From JBOGIF01 sp050742415 (GTDB lineage: Bacteria; Actinomycetota; Acidimicrobiia; Acidimicrobiales; AC-14), in assembly GCA_050742415.1 (NCBI GenBank), contig JBOGIF010000045.1, positions 1 to 49,123 on the forward strand: DNA of 49,123 nt, given 5' to 3'. Position 1 is the stretch's first letter. Every line of letters begins with the position of its first letter. This document shows, one piece after another, positions 1 through 7,489 of this stretch. Made by a program: the position numbers and the translations under genes. The notes below the pieces were generated by a model, which searched no databases, was not told the DNA's origin, and worked only from the letters and a program-made list of their open reading frames with translations.

Positions 1-1
1 C

Positions 2-214
2 CTGACCGAAGCACTCGCTCTCGACCCGGTGCCGGTGGACGATTCGGTTGCCGAGGCTTGGTCGAGACTTCGCCTGCTCTTGCGAGACAGCGGCCAGCGC
101 ATGGGGGTCAACGACTCGTGGATCGCGGCCACCGCCATGGCGCATGGCATCCCGGTAGTCACCCAGGACGGCGATTACGTCGACGTTGAGGGTCTCGACG
201 TGCTCGTCGTTTGA
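2..214 (+). CDS. VapC-type PIN-domain ribonuclease toxin, 5' end cut by window
   Basis: The reading frame is open from the window edge to a TGA at 212-214, so only the last 70 residues are seen. The stretch NDSWIAATAMAHGIPVVTQD is typical of the C-terminal half of PIN domains: an N-D pair, an Ala-rich helix, then a T/S-x-D strand, which together hold metal-binding acidic residues. In VapBC systems such proteins cut RNA and are neutralised by a small antitoxin encoded just upstream, which would lie outside the window. The gene ends against a strong hairpin shared with the convergent gene. The family call is fairly safe; completeness and activity cannot be judged. Confidence 0.75.
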   Translation: MTEALALDPVPVDDSVAEAWSRLRLLLRDSGQRMGVNDSWIAATAMAHGIPVVTQDGDYVDVEGLDVLVV

Positions 215-256
215 GACCGAGGCCGACGCTCGTTAGGACGCGTCGGCCTCGGTCTC
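213..256. terminator. Bidirectional terminator hairpin, 17-bp perfect stem
   Basis: The arm at 213-229 is the exact reverse complement of 240-256, with a 10-nt loop. The stem overlaps the stop of the rightward VapC fragment and encodes the last residues of the leftward HAD-like protein. A factor-independent terminator serving both convergent genes is the simplest reading, although no long T-tract follows. Confidence 0.7.
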
Positions 257-1432
257 GGTTTCGGGGCAGCAGTCCGTGTGTCCACGGTTGCGGCGGGAGA
301 CCAGCCGGACGAGGTCGCCGGCCATCCCGGTCATGTTGTGGGCGGCGATGCGCGGCAGTGAGTACCGGCAGCCGTCGTCGGGCTGGCTGCTGGCCAGTGG
401 CGAGATGTGGTCGACATGGGCCGACACCCGGTTGTCCTCGCCGAAGGTGACGTGGAGGCTGCGGCGCTGTGCCACCTCGCGCAGCGAGATCTCGCCGCGG
501 TGGAACAGGGCGCCGAGGCGTGTGTCGCGACGGAACCGGCCACTCGCTTCGAGCTGGCGCAACAGGTCCTCGGGGTCGTCAGCCTTGAAGTGGTGGGTGC
601 GGCCCGACGGGGCCATGCCGGCCGGGCGCAACGACGACTCGAGCCCGAGGGCTCGGAAGCGGTCATGCACCACGACCGTCGGCTGGCGCCGGTCTCGCTT
701 GGGGCCTTCCACGTCGTGGACTGGCCATCCGCGGTCATCGGCCACCCGGCGAAGCTTGTCGTCGGGGTTGACGACCGCCGGCCGGCCCACGAGCTCCAGC
801 AAGGGCAGGTCGTTGATGCTGTCGGAGTAGGCGACCGACTCGTTCAGGTTGATCCCCGCCGTCGCCGCGTGCGCCTCCACTGCGGACGCCTTGGCTGCTC
901 CGCGCAGGACCGAGCCTTCCAGGCGTCCGCTGTAGCGCTGGGCGTCGTCGACCTCGGCGCGGGTGCCGAGGCTCCCGGTCATGCCAAGTCCCTCCGCCAC
1001 GACCTGGGCCACCTCCGCGGGGGCAGCGGTGGCGACGAAGGTCAGGTCCCCGGCGCAGCGGTGCTGCTCGATGAGCTTGGCGATGTCCGGGAAGACGCGA
1101 GGAACTATCCGCTCGTGGGTGATCTCACGGGCGAGTGCCTCGATGTCTGGCCGACGACGTCCGGCCACGAACTCGAGGGCAGCGTTCGTGGAGCTCTCCA
1201 CTTGGGGGGCGGTCTCGAGGACTCCCCGGGACCGGTACTGCTCCCAGGCGAAGCGGGCGATCTCACGGGTGCGGAAGAAGTCACGCTGGTGCAGGCCCTG
1301 GGCGACCAGGAACAGGCTGGACCCGTGGATCAAGGTCTTGTCGAGGCCGAAGAAGGCCGCTCGCCGTTGTTCGGCGCCGAATTCCGGTTCGGTGGGAGGT
1401 GGCAGGTCGTGCGCGTCCAAGATTGCGTTCAT
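233..1432 (-). CDS. HAD-IB phosphatase-like protein fused to a conserved C-terminal domain; nucleophile Asp replaced
   Basis: This 399-residue protein has two parts. Residues about 20-250 resemble SerB-like HAD-IB phosphatases, with the motif FFGLDKTLI near residue 27 and a late YSDSINDLPLLE motif that would hold the Mg-binding aspartates. In active HAD enzymes the first motif is DxD; here the first Asp is Gly29 (codon GGC), so the phospho-acceptor is missing and the domain may be non-catalytic or altered. Residues about 270-390 form a His-rich domain (SAHVDHISPL, CRYSLPRIAAHN) clearly homologous to the 148-residue protein at 18341-18787. The start is supported by GGAAAGG upstream of ATG. The cellular role is unknown. 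Confidence 0.75.
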   Translation of the reverse strand: MNAILDAHDLPPPTEPEFGAEQRRAAFFGLDKTLIHGSSLFLVAQGLHQRDFFRTREIARFAWEQYRSRGVLETAPQVESSTNAALEFVAGRRRPDIEALAREITHERIVPRVFPDIAKLIEQHRCAGDLTFVATAAPAEVAQVVAEGLGMTGSLGTRAEVDDAQRYSGRLEGSVLRGAAKASAVEAHAATAGINLNESVAYSDSINDLPLLELVGRPAVVNPDDKLRRVADDRGWPVHDVEGPKRDRRQPTVVVHDRFRALGLESSLRPAGMAPSGRTHHFKADDPEDLLRQLEASGRFRRDTRLGALFHRGEISLREVAQRRSLHVTFGEDNRVSAHVDHISPLASSQPDDGCRYSLPRIAAHNMTGMAGDLVRLVSRRNRGHTDCCPETETEADAS

Positions 1433-1520
1433 GAGGGAGAACCTTTCCGTCGAGGGGTGAGGCGCCTTGAAGCAATGCGTGGGGTCTCGCCAAGGGCTCT
1501 GTTAAACGGTACCAGGACTT

Positions 1521-1536
1521 CGTGAAAAGTTTCACG
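1521..1536. promoter_or_regulatory. Palindromic operator candidate (Rex-like)
   Basis: CGTGAAAAGTTTCACG has two 7-nt inverted arms separated by AG, in an AT-richer patch about 90 nt upstream of the leftward HAD-like gene. The GTGAA-N4-TTCAC arrangement resembles the redox sensor Rex operator of Streptomyces (TGTGAACGCGTTCACA, from memory). The regulator identity is inference. Confidence 0.4.
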
Positions 1537-1650
1537 TATTAACCGGGGAACCTCTCCGATCTCTCGGGGCTCACTTTACGCGGCGGGGGTGACGGCCAGG
1601 TTCCCACGAGAAGGCGGCGGGATGAACACGTCAGCACACCCATCTGACGT

Positions 1651-1896
1651 CTACTTGGGCCGACGCCCGACTGCGTACCAGATCGACGACGCCACCAACC
1701 ACGTGGCATTGGTGGCGACCGCCGACGGCTCGCCCCGGACCGCCCAGCCGGCGACTATGGCGGCGACGGCAACGTGGTGCACGGCGAGCCAACGCCATCG
1801 CCGTTCGCGGACCACCGGCACGAAGCGTGTGATCACCGCGATCGAGGTTGGGTAACCGAAGGCGAAGAGGGCAGTGGCAACTGCGGTTGACGACAA
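1651..1896 (-). CDS. Small membrane protein, unknown function
   Basis: An 81-residue hydrophobic protein with two or three likely membrane segments (around residues 5-25, 37-53 and 60-76) and short Arg-rich connecting loops. It begins at a TTG one base after the stop of the DUF983 gene, which suggests coupled expression at the end of the leftward operon. The opposite strand is also open (1589-1855), but that translation looks like an antisense shadow with no hydrophobic pattern. I do not recognise a family. The TTG start is the weakest part of the call. Confidence 0.5.
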   Translation of the reverse strand: MSSTAVATALFAFGYPTSIAVITRFVPVVRERRWRWLAVHHVAVAAIVAGWAVRGEPSAVATNATWLVASSIWYAVGRRPK

Positions 1897-1897
1897 T

Positions 1898-2293
1898 TCA
1901 ATCCTCGTCCCGCGGCTCGGTGGTTTCGGACGGGCGCATGATCAGGTCTATCGCGGTCCAGAGCGTCTTGGAGAACGGGTAGAAGATCAGCGGCGCCAGC
2001 AGGGCGGCCACGAGCCCACCCGCAACCACGCCGGCCACGCCCGCGTCGGGGTCCCGCGCCAGCAAGACGATGAGAGGCACGACGCCCACTGCGAGGAGCA
2101 GGCCCTCGGTGACGGCCAGGTTCACGACGTAGGCACCGAGAAAGAAGCCCTCCTCCCGCTCGAAGCGGTAGCCGCATCCCGGGCATCGCTCGCGCATGCG
2201 GAACCACCCGGTGAACAGACCACCGCTCCCGCAGAGGGGGCACCGTCGCCTCAGGCCGCGCCACAGCATTTTCCGGGTGGTCGGCGCCGTCAC
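1898..2293 (-). CDS. DUF983 family membrane protein
   Basis: The 131-residue protein starts with two CxxC pairs (RCPLCGSGGLF and RCPGCGYRF), a zinc-ribbon-like signature. Two long hydrophobic segments follow at about residues 50-77 and 84-110. This Cys-knuckle plus two-helix layout is characteristic of DUF983, whose biochemical role is not established. Its start overlaps the stop of the DUF998 gene by 4 nt, placing it in the same leftward transcription unit. Confidence 0.8.
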   Translation of the reverse strand: MTAPTTRKMLWRGLRRRCPLCGSGGLFTGWFRMRERCPGCGYRFEREEGFFLGAYVVNLAVTEGLLLAVGVVPLIVLLARDPDAGVAGVVAGGLVAALLAPLIFYPFSKTLWTAIDLIMRPSETTEPRDED

Positions 2294-2859
2294 CGCTGTA
2301 GTCGGTCGCTGGCCAAGATCTCGGCCGCGCTGACTGCCATCCAGAGGTGGCCCAGCGTGAGCCCGATCCGCTGGAACAGGCCGGGATCAGGGCCGAGGAG
2401 ACTCGCCGCCAGCGAAGCCGCCGCCAACGCCCCGGTGGCCCTCGACGCCACGAGGGCTCGACCGCTACCGCCCGCTCCACCGGCAGCGAGCAGCGGAAGC
2501 GCCGCCAGGCTGAGATAGCCGGCACCCGCGAAAAGCCCGTGGAGGGTGTCGACGACGTGGGAGCCCGAACCGAGCGGGAAGGCGGCGGCCCCGAGGGTGG
2601 ACAGGCCGGTACCCACAGCCGCGACCCAGGCCGGCCCCGGGCGGGCCGAGCGCAGCGCCAGCCCGTAGAGCGGGGCACCGATTCCGAGGGCCACGAACCC
2701 AGCGGTCATCAGCGGGCGGGTGGGTGCCCCGACCGCAGCCAACCGGCTGATGGCGTCGCGGGTGGGGAAGTAGCCCGGCTGGCCGGTCCCGAGCAGCGAC
2801 CACGCCGAGACGAACGCGGCCGGGCCGACCACGCCGCCGACGGCGAGGGTACGAGTCAC
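2290..2859 (-). CDS. DUF998-like multi-pass membrane protein
   Basis: About 189 residues from a GTG at 2859, chosen because it follows the preceding gene's stop by 17 nt and begins just before the first membrane helix; longer in-frame starts would overlap the DUF4190 gene. It has five or six hydrophobic segments, an early motif with GYFPTRDAISRLAAVG and a central GSGSHVVDTLHG, as in DUF998 proteins. Function is unknown. It lies in the operon downstream of the grd genes, and this may be simple read-through rather than a functional link. Confidence 0.65.
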   Translation of the reverse strand: MTRTLAVGGVVGPAAFVSAWSLLGTGQPGYFPTRDAISRLAAVGAPTRPLMTAGFVALGIGAPLYGLALRSARPGPAWVAAVGTGLSTLGAAAFPLGSGSHVVDTLHGLFAGAGYLSLAALPLLAAGGAGGSGRALVASRATGALAAASLAASLLGPDPGLFQRIGLTLGHLWMAVSAAEILASDRLQR

Positions 2860-2876
2860 CCTGGGCGTGACGGCGT

Positions 2877-3194
2877 CTACCCGAAGGTCATGCTGCTGAG
2901 GGCGGCGACGATGAATATGACCGCCAGCACGGTAAGGACCAGCCCGACCCAACCGAGGACGATGCCGGCCGTCGCCATCCCCTGGCCGGCTTCACCTCGG
3001 TCGGCGATCTGGCGCCGGCCCACGTAGCCGAAGACGAGGGCCAGGATGGCGGGCAGGAAGACGAACGGGAGCACCAGGCCGAGGATCCCGCACACGAGCG
3101 AGGCAACCGCCATCCCGTTGGTCCGACCACTCGACGCGGGAGGCTGGGGCGGGGCCCACTCCGGTTGGCCGCCGGGCGCGGCAGGGACGCTCAC
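2877..3194 (-). CDS. DUF4190-type small membrane protein
   Basis: The 105-residue protein has a Pro/Ala-rich cytoplasmic N-terminus, then TNGMAVASLVCGILGLVL and a second segment GMATAGIVLGWVGLVL. This is the paired Gly-rich two-helix pattern of DUF4190. The GTG start at 3194 overlaps the stop of the upstream metallo-beta-lactamase-fold gene (GTGA), so translation is coupled. A much longer in-frame reading to 3668 exists but runs antisense-like through the neighbour and was not used. Role unknown. Confidence 0.7.
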   Translation of the reverse strand: MSVPAAPGGQPEWAPPQPPASSGRTNGMAVASLVCGILGLVLPFVFLPAILALVFGYVGRRQIADRGEAGQGMATAGIVLGWVGLVLTVLAVIFIVAALSSMTFG

Positions 3195-3925
3195 GGCATC
3201 CGCGACAGCAGCCGGTGCTCGTAGCCGTCGGCCAGGGCATGGAGGGCTTCCACGCAGTCGCCCTCGTAGGACGAGCCGTGCATGAGGGCGAGGGTGCGGG
3301 GTTCCAGGTCGGCCAGCCGCCGGATCAACGGGGCCGTGCCGGGCATGAGGCAGGTGGCGGCGGCGGTGTCCTCGTCGGTAGCCAGGGCCCGCTCGACCAC
3401 GTCGTCCTCGCGCACCGCCGGGCCCGGGCCGCCGTGGGTGAACAGGTCCCCGCACAGCAGCGTGGAGGTGCGTTCCTCGAAGAGGATCCCAGCGTCCCAG
3501 CCGTGGGGCACGTGCGGGGTGTCGATCCAGCGCACCCTCAGCCCACCGAGGTCGACGCGCTCCCCGTCGGCCAGGGCCCGGGGTGCCCGGTCGGCCAGGT
3601 CGCCCACGTTGACGTTGCAACCCACCGCGCCCTGGGCGGCCTGGGAATCGGGTGCGGCGGCCAGCCACTGGTTCATCGCCCCCATCTCGTCGGCCTCGGT
3701 GTGGCCGAACGCCAGCCAGCGGAGCGTGCGCACCTTGACCACCCTGCCCGCTGCCTCCTGGAGCATCGGGAACATGTGCCGGTAGCCGCAGTGGAAGAGC
3801 AATGGCTCGTCGGCCCGCAACAGGAACTGGTTGACGGTGAACCCATCGGTAGCCACGTCGGGGAAGAACGTCGACAGCCGGAAGATGTTGTCGGCGATCT
3901 CGTCGACCGCCGTCTTGAGCGTCAT
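3191..3925 (-). CDS. Diiron metallo-beta-lactamase-fold protein, ODP/flavodiiron-like without flavodoxin domain
   Basis: This 244-residue protein is a single MBL fold. It has H75-x-E77-x-D79 in place of the hydrolase HxHxDH motif, plus H141 (VPHGWDAG), D160 (LLCGDLF) and H216 (ALMHGSS). That ligand set matches flavodiiron proteins and oxygen-binding diiron proteins (ODP), which bind or reduce O2 or NO rather than hydrolyse esters. The flavodoxin domain is absent, so a partner or sensor role is likely. It starts 10 nt after grdA, so it is co-transcribed with the glycine-reductase-type genes. Protecting or tuning the O2-sensitive selenoenzymes is a reasonable inference, not shown. Confidence 0.75.
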   Translation of the reverse strand: MTLKTAVDEIADNIFRLSTFFPDVATDGFTVNQFLLRADEPLLFHCGYRHMFPMLQEAAGRVVKVRTLRWLAFGHTEADEMGAMNQWLAAAPDSQAAQGAVGCNVNVGDLADRAPRALADGERVDLGGLRVRWIDTPHVPHGWDAGILFEERTSTLLCGDLFTHGGPGPAVREDDVVERALATDEDTAAATCLMPGTAPLIRRLADLEPRTLALMHGSSYEGDCVEALHALADGYEHRLLSRMP

Positions 3926-3935
3926 CGCCCAGGCG

Positions 3936-4391
3936 TCAGCCCGGGGCGCGCATGGACCGCACCGCGGTGGCCAGGGCCTCGGCGTCGAGGACGTCGGCCA
4001 TCAGTCCGATCTGGGTCTCCCACACGTCGTCGGGCACCAAGGTCCGGACCTCTTCGTCGAGCACGTGGTACACGTCGAGGCCCAACTGGGCCCCAGCCAG
4101 TGCACCTGCGTAGGCCGGGTCCCCCGACACGACCGTCTCGGCTGCGATCTCGGCGGCTTCCGGGTCGGGAGCGCCGAGCAGCACGAGCAGGTTGCGGGGG
4201 CCGTGGGCCTCGGCCAGCCGGGCTATCGCCAGCTGACTCTGCAGGTCCATGGCGCCTGACGCCGTTCAGACGAAGCACTCGGTGGCGACGAACGCCACCG
4301 TGCCACCGGCCGCCGCTACACAGGCGGCGATGGCCGGACCGGGGACGCCGTCGCGTTCGCCCAGGGCGATCACCCGACGGTCCTCGAACAT
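3936..4391 (-). CDS. grdA: Selenoprotein A of a glycine reductase-type complex (in-frame UGA = Sec42)
   Basis: The frame reads ATG at 4391 to TGA at 3936 with one internal UGA at 4266-4268, giving a 151-residue protein with Sec at position 42. The surroundings ECFV-U-TASGAMD match the GrdA signature, in which Sec works with a nearby Cys (here Cys39). The following GDPAYAGALAGAQLGLDVYH stretch is also diagnostic. GrdA carries the carboxymethyl-selenoether between proteins B and C and is re-reduced by thioredoxin. It starts 2 nt after the thioredoxin gene stop. Conventional callers split it at the UGA into two false ORFs. The length is close to the family's usual 155-160. Confidence 0.93.
4228..4253 (-). 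promoter_or_regulatory. Possible SECIS stem-loop for grdA
   Basis: From the 13th base after the UGA, GCCA pairs with TGGC as an outer stem. An internal loop and a GAC/GTC inner stem then present the loop CTGCAGA at +22 to +28. The distance fits bacterial SECIS elements, but the fold is weak and other pairings exist. Confidence 0.4.
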
Positions 4392-4393
4392 GG

Positions 4394-4762
4394 TCAACTC
4401 ACCTCCCCGGCATTCTCGAGCGCCGGCTCGGCGCCTGCCGGCTCGCCCAGCTCCGAGTCGAGCCAGCCGGTCAGCTTGGCCGCAGACAGCGCCGGATCGG
4501 ACAGGCGGGCCACCTCCTGGCCGTCGCGGTAGAGCAGGAACGTGGGCAAGCCCATCACCCGAATCTGCATGCACAGGCGGCGGGCGGTAGGCGCCTCGAG
4601 CTTGACCACCCGCAGGTCGGCCCGGGACTCGGCGATCCCCTCGACTGTGGGCAGCAAGGCCAGGCACGGCCGGCACTGCGGCCCCCACACGTCGACGAGG
4701 ACAGTGCCAGCGGCGACGAGCTCGTGGAACGTGTCAGGGCTGGCATCCATTATCGGCATCAT
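4394..4762 (-). CDS. Thioredoxin, operon-encoded partner of the Grd complex
   Basis: A 122-residue thioredoxin fold with active site WGPQCRPC (Cys30 and Cys33) and the cis-Pro segment GLPTFLLY. The WGPxC variant differs from the usual WCGPC. Glycine reductase operons commonly carry their own thioredoxin to reduce the Sec-S bond formed in GrdA, and this gene sits exactly between grdC and grdA. The start ATG at 4762 overlaps the grdC stop (ATGA). No thioredoxin reductase gene is in the window. Acidic, Ala-rich residues extend the C-terminus. The thioredoxin call is firm; the dedicated role is inferred from position. Confidence 0.88.
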   Translation of the reverse strand: MMPIMDASPDTFHELVAAGTVLVDVWGPQCRPCLALLPTVEGIAESRADLRVVKLEAPTARRLCMQIRVMGLPTFLLYRDGQEVARLSDPALSAAKLTGWLDSELGEPAGAEPALENAGEVS

Positions 4763-6192
4763 GAGTCGGACCCCCTTTTCGGATTGCGTTCGAGAAGCAC
4801 GCTCATCCCGTCGGAGAGCTGGCACATTCGTCCCAGGAACAGGCTGCCCTTGGCGATCATCTGGACCCTACTAGCACCCCCGGCGGTGAGCCGGTCGAGG
4901 GCGTGGGGCAGGTAGCACAGCGCAGACGCCAGGTGGCCCTGGGTGGGGGCGTAGCCGGGCATGCCCCGCTCGGCCACAAAGGCGGCGATGTCGGTGCGGG
5001 CGATGTCGCCCCTCTGGGCCGCCAGGGCGGCAATGGTGCGGTAGTTCCGCTCCGGCACGTTGCCCGAGCCCTGGGGCTCGGTGACCTGGGGGTCGTGCAG
5101 CTCGGTGGCGTAGTCGTCCACGTCGGTGGCCGACAGCCCCAGGCGCTCCAGCGGCTCGATGGACAGGGCGCCCATCACCTGGGCGTTGGAACCACCGGCG
5201 CTGACCCGGTGGCGCCCGACCGAGTCGAGGCGCAGTCGGGGCGAGGTCCAGTCGTCGGCCGTGAACAGGGCGGCGGCCCCGCCGAGCACGTCCTCCAGCA
5301 CTGGCAGGTCGTTGCGGAGGTGGCCCTGGAACTTCATGCCCAGCTTGGCCAGGGACCCTCCGGCCACCACCGCGACCCTCTCGAAGACACCCGCTGCCAC
5401 CAGGGAGCTGGCGACCACGAGGGCGGGAACGGGCGCGGCGCAGAAGTCCTTGACGTCGCACCCGGAGGCCTCGGTGAGGCCCACTGCTTCGGCCACCGCC
5501 TTGGCCATGTTGCCGCCACCGCGCTGGTAGCGATCCCCGATGGCCTCCTCGCCGCAGCCCACCACGTAGTCGATGGACGCCGGGTCGACGCCGGTCTGGT
5601 CGAGCAGGTGGAACAGGGCCAGGGTGGCGGTGGCCTTGGCCGCCAGGTTGTCGATCAGGACGCCGGCGGCCAGCGACGGGTCGTCGGCCTGGCCGCAGCG
5701 CATCACCGCCCCCTGGCGGAGGCGCAGAGCCCCGGCCTCGGCGGCCACCGCTTCCACGTCGCCCCTGGCCCGGTCGATGCCCTCGAGGTTCAGCCGCTTG
5801 GCGAGAGGGTGGGCGGCCAGGGCCTTGGCCGCCTCGTCGGCCAGCTCGTCCGACAGAACGAGGAGCCCGAACTCGTCGACTGTCGCCGCAAGACCCAGCA
5901 GCTCGTGCTCGGGCATCAGCTCGCCGGCCCGTCCCCATCTCGACGCCGACACGACTGCGCCGGGCTGGTAGGGCCGAGGAGGCAGGTCGCGAGGGTGGAT
6001 GGTGTTCAGGTATGCCTGGTGGGGCGGGTAGGCGACGGCCTCGTCGAATTCACGCAGGGCGGCGGCGAAGGCGGCCTCGACCGCCGGGTTCTTCGCAAGC
6101 TCGCGGCTCGGTTTCGAGCCGTGGCGGGCCAGGCCGGGCACGTGGGCCAGGACCTGGGTGGCGGCCGGGATGACGACCTCAGGCATTCTCAT
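4759..6192 (-). CDS. grdC: Glycine/sarcosine/betaine reductase component C beta subunit (FabH-like)
   Basis: 477 residues with thiolase/FabH-like character. DVKDFCAAPVPALVVAS contains a thiolase-type Cys, and GGSLAKLGMKFQGHLRNDLP and VPERNYRTIAALAAQRGDIA are strongly GrdC-like. In the classical complex, GrdC with GrdD takes the carboxymethyl group from selenoprotein A and releases acetyl phosphate. No grdD (PlsX-like) gene is nearby, so the final product here is uncertain. Two ATG starts (6192 and 6186) are possible; both overlap the end of grdB. The stop overlaps the thioredoxin start. The N-terminal PPHQAYLNTIHPRDLPPRPY region is also as expected for the family. Confidence 0.88.
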   Translation of the reverse strand: MRMPEVVIPAATQVLAHVPGLARHGSKPSRELAKNPAVEAAFAAALREFDEAVAYPPHQAYLNTIHPRDLPPRPYQPGAVVSASRWGRAGELMPEHELLGLAATVDEFGLLVLSDELADEAAKALAAHPLAKRLNLEGIDRARGDVEAVAAEAGALRLRQGAVMRCGQADDPSLAAGVLIDNLAAKATATLALFHLLDQTGVDPASIDYVVGCGEEAIGDRYQRGGGNMAKAVAEAVGLTEASGCDVKDFCAAPVPALVVASSLVAAGVFERVAVVAGGSLAKLGMKFQGHLRNDLPVLEDVLGGAAALFTADDWTSPRLRLDSVGRHRVSAGGSNAQVMGALSIEPLERLGLSATDVDDYATELHDPQVTEPQGSGNVPERNYRTIAALAAQRGDIARTDIAAFVAERGMPGYAPTQGHLASALCYLPHALDRLTAGGASRVQMIAKGSLFLGRMCQLSDGMSVLLERNPKRGSDS

Positions 6193-7489
6193 CCACCTCG
6201 AAGACAGTTGGGGCCGACACCGGTGTGCTGACCGCCTGTAGGGCTCTTTTCAGAAGTGACCGTCGCCACGCCCGCTCGGCGGCGGGTTCGAGCGATGGGT
6301 CCCCGGTGGGATAGGGGATGCCCCGGGTCGGCACGATGCGAGGCGCCCCCACGCGCACCGCGATCGACACCAGGTTGCAGAGCAGGGCCGTGGGTATCCC
6401 GGCTCGCTCCAGCTCCTTCGCAAGCGTTGCCCCGCAACGCGTCCCGGTTCCTCACGTGGCCGTCAGGATCGCAGCCCGGGCCTCGGAATGGTGGAGGTCG
6501 GCGGCCCACTCGATGCCGAACCGCCGGGCATTCCCCACCGAGGTGCCGTTGCCGGTGGTCACGAAGTACTCGCCAGCGAGCCGGCCGACTGCGCCCTCGC
6601 TCTCCAGCTCCCGGGCGGTGTCGAGGGGCAGTATCCGGTGCGGATCGGCGTTGGCCCAGGCGGTGGAGAAGCCACCGTGGACGGACCGCCACTGGCCGGG
6701 CTCCAGGCTCCCCACGCCGTCAAGGCGGTAGCGCAGCCATCGGGTGGCCCGCGCCGACTCGAGGTTGCCGGGATTGTCGTCGGGCACCAGGCCGCCCTCG
6801 GTGAGCAGGGCGACCGTGACGTTCGCCAGGTCGGTCACCGGCGCCGCCGGCGTGACCCGGTCGAAGCGGGGGAGTGGCACCTCGGTGGTGGTGGTGTCGC
6901 CGCCCAGCCGGGCCAGCACCAGGTCCACAGCGCGCTCGGCGGCCGAGCGGGAGGCGAGCCGCGAGATCCGGGGCACGCTGCCCACTCGGCCCTCGGCGGC
7001 GGTGAGGGGACGGCCGGACGCCACCACGGCCACGGCAGCGGCCAGCGCTTCCAGCGAGGGGCCCATACCCCGGGCAACCTCGGTGCTGGCCACGACCGGA
7101 GCTCCGGCCGCCTCGTCGAGCCCGGGATTGTCGCCGTGCATGGAGGCGAGGGCCGGCAGGCCTGCGGCGGTGGCGGCTGCCACCAGCCGGGCGCAGGCCA
7201 GCCCGTAGCGGCCGCTGGTGAACGCCGGACCGGCCACCACGAGGTCGGGCTCCGCCGCCGTGACCAGACCCAGGATCTCGTCGATGGCGCCGGTGGTGCC
7301 GGCGGCGTAGTCGTCGCCGCAGGAGACGGTCGCCACGATCTTGTACTCGTCGCCCAGGAGCTGGGCCAGTCGGCGGCCAGGACCGACCGGCCCCGGCGTC
7401 GACGCAGGAGCGGTCCCGGCCGCGTCCTCGCCGCCCACCCCGGCGAAGAACTGGTTGACGTAGTGGACGACGCGGGTCACTGGTGTCAC
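6179..7489 (-). CDS. grdB: Glycine/sarcosine/betaine reductase component B selenoprotein (in-frame UGA = Sec346)
   Basis: The frame runs from GTG at 7489 (overlapping the grdE stop) through UGA at 6452-6454 to TGA at 6179, giving 436 residues, the usual GrdB length. The start RVVHYVNQFFAGVGGE, the central PVVASTEVARGMGPS, and the Sec region ILTAT-U-GTGTRCGATLAKE leave no doubt. Sec in GrdB attacks the C-N bond of the substrate. Classical GrdB has a U-xx-C-xx-C arrangement; here the middle Cys is Gly (U-GTG-TRC), while the last Cys remains. The 63-residue ORF at 6179-6370 is only its C-terminal tail. A second GTG at 7480 is an alternative start. Confidence 0.93.
6424..6440 (-). promoter_or_regulatory. 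SECIS-like hairpin of grdB
   Basis: Eleven bases after the UGA, GCGTTGC-GGG-GCAACGC forms a perfect 7-bp stem. The apical loop sits at +19 to +21, close to where the SelB-binding loop lies in E. coli fdhF. A G-rich loop on a TTGC/GCAA helix is compatible with a bacterial SECIS. The codons also encode the conserved TRCGAT residues. Confidence 0.65.

Noticed and set aside
1589..1855. 88-residue plus-strand ORF
   Set aside because: It is antisense to the small membrane protein, which has the clearer hydrophobic pattern and operon position.
4266..4688. ORF ending in the GrdA N-terminus, and the separate ORF at 3936-4250, as two independent genes
   Set aside because: They are the two sides of one selenoprotein frame: the internal UGA lies at the invariant Sec site of GrdA and the downstream frame continues the family sequence.
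3215..4915. 566-residue plus-strand ORF
   Set aside because: It lies antisense to five well-supported leftward genes and has low-complexity composition; high GC produces long shadow frames.
6179..6370. Independent 63-residue gene
   Set aside because: It is in the same frame as grdB and supplies its missing C-terminus after the Sec UGA.
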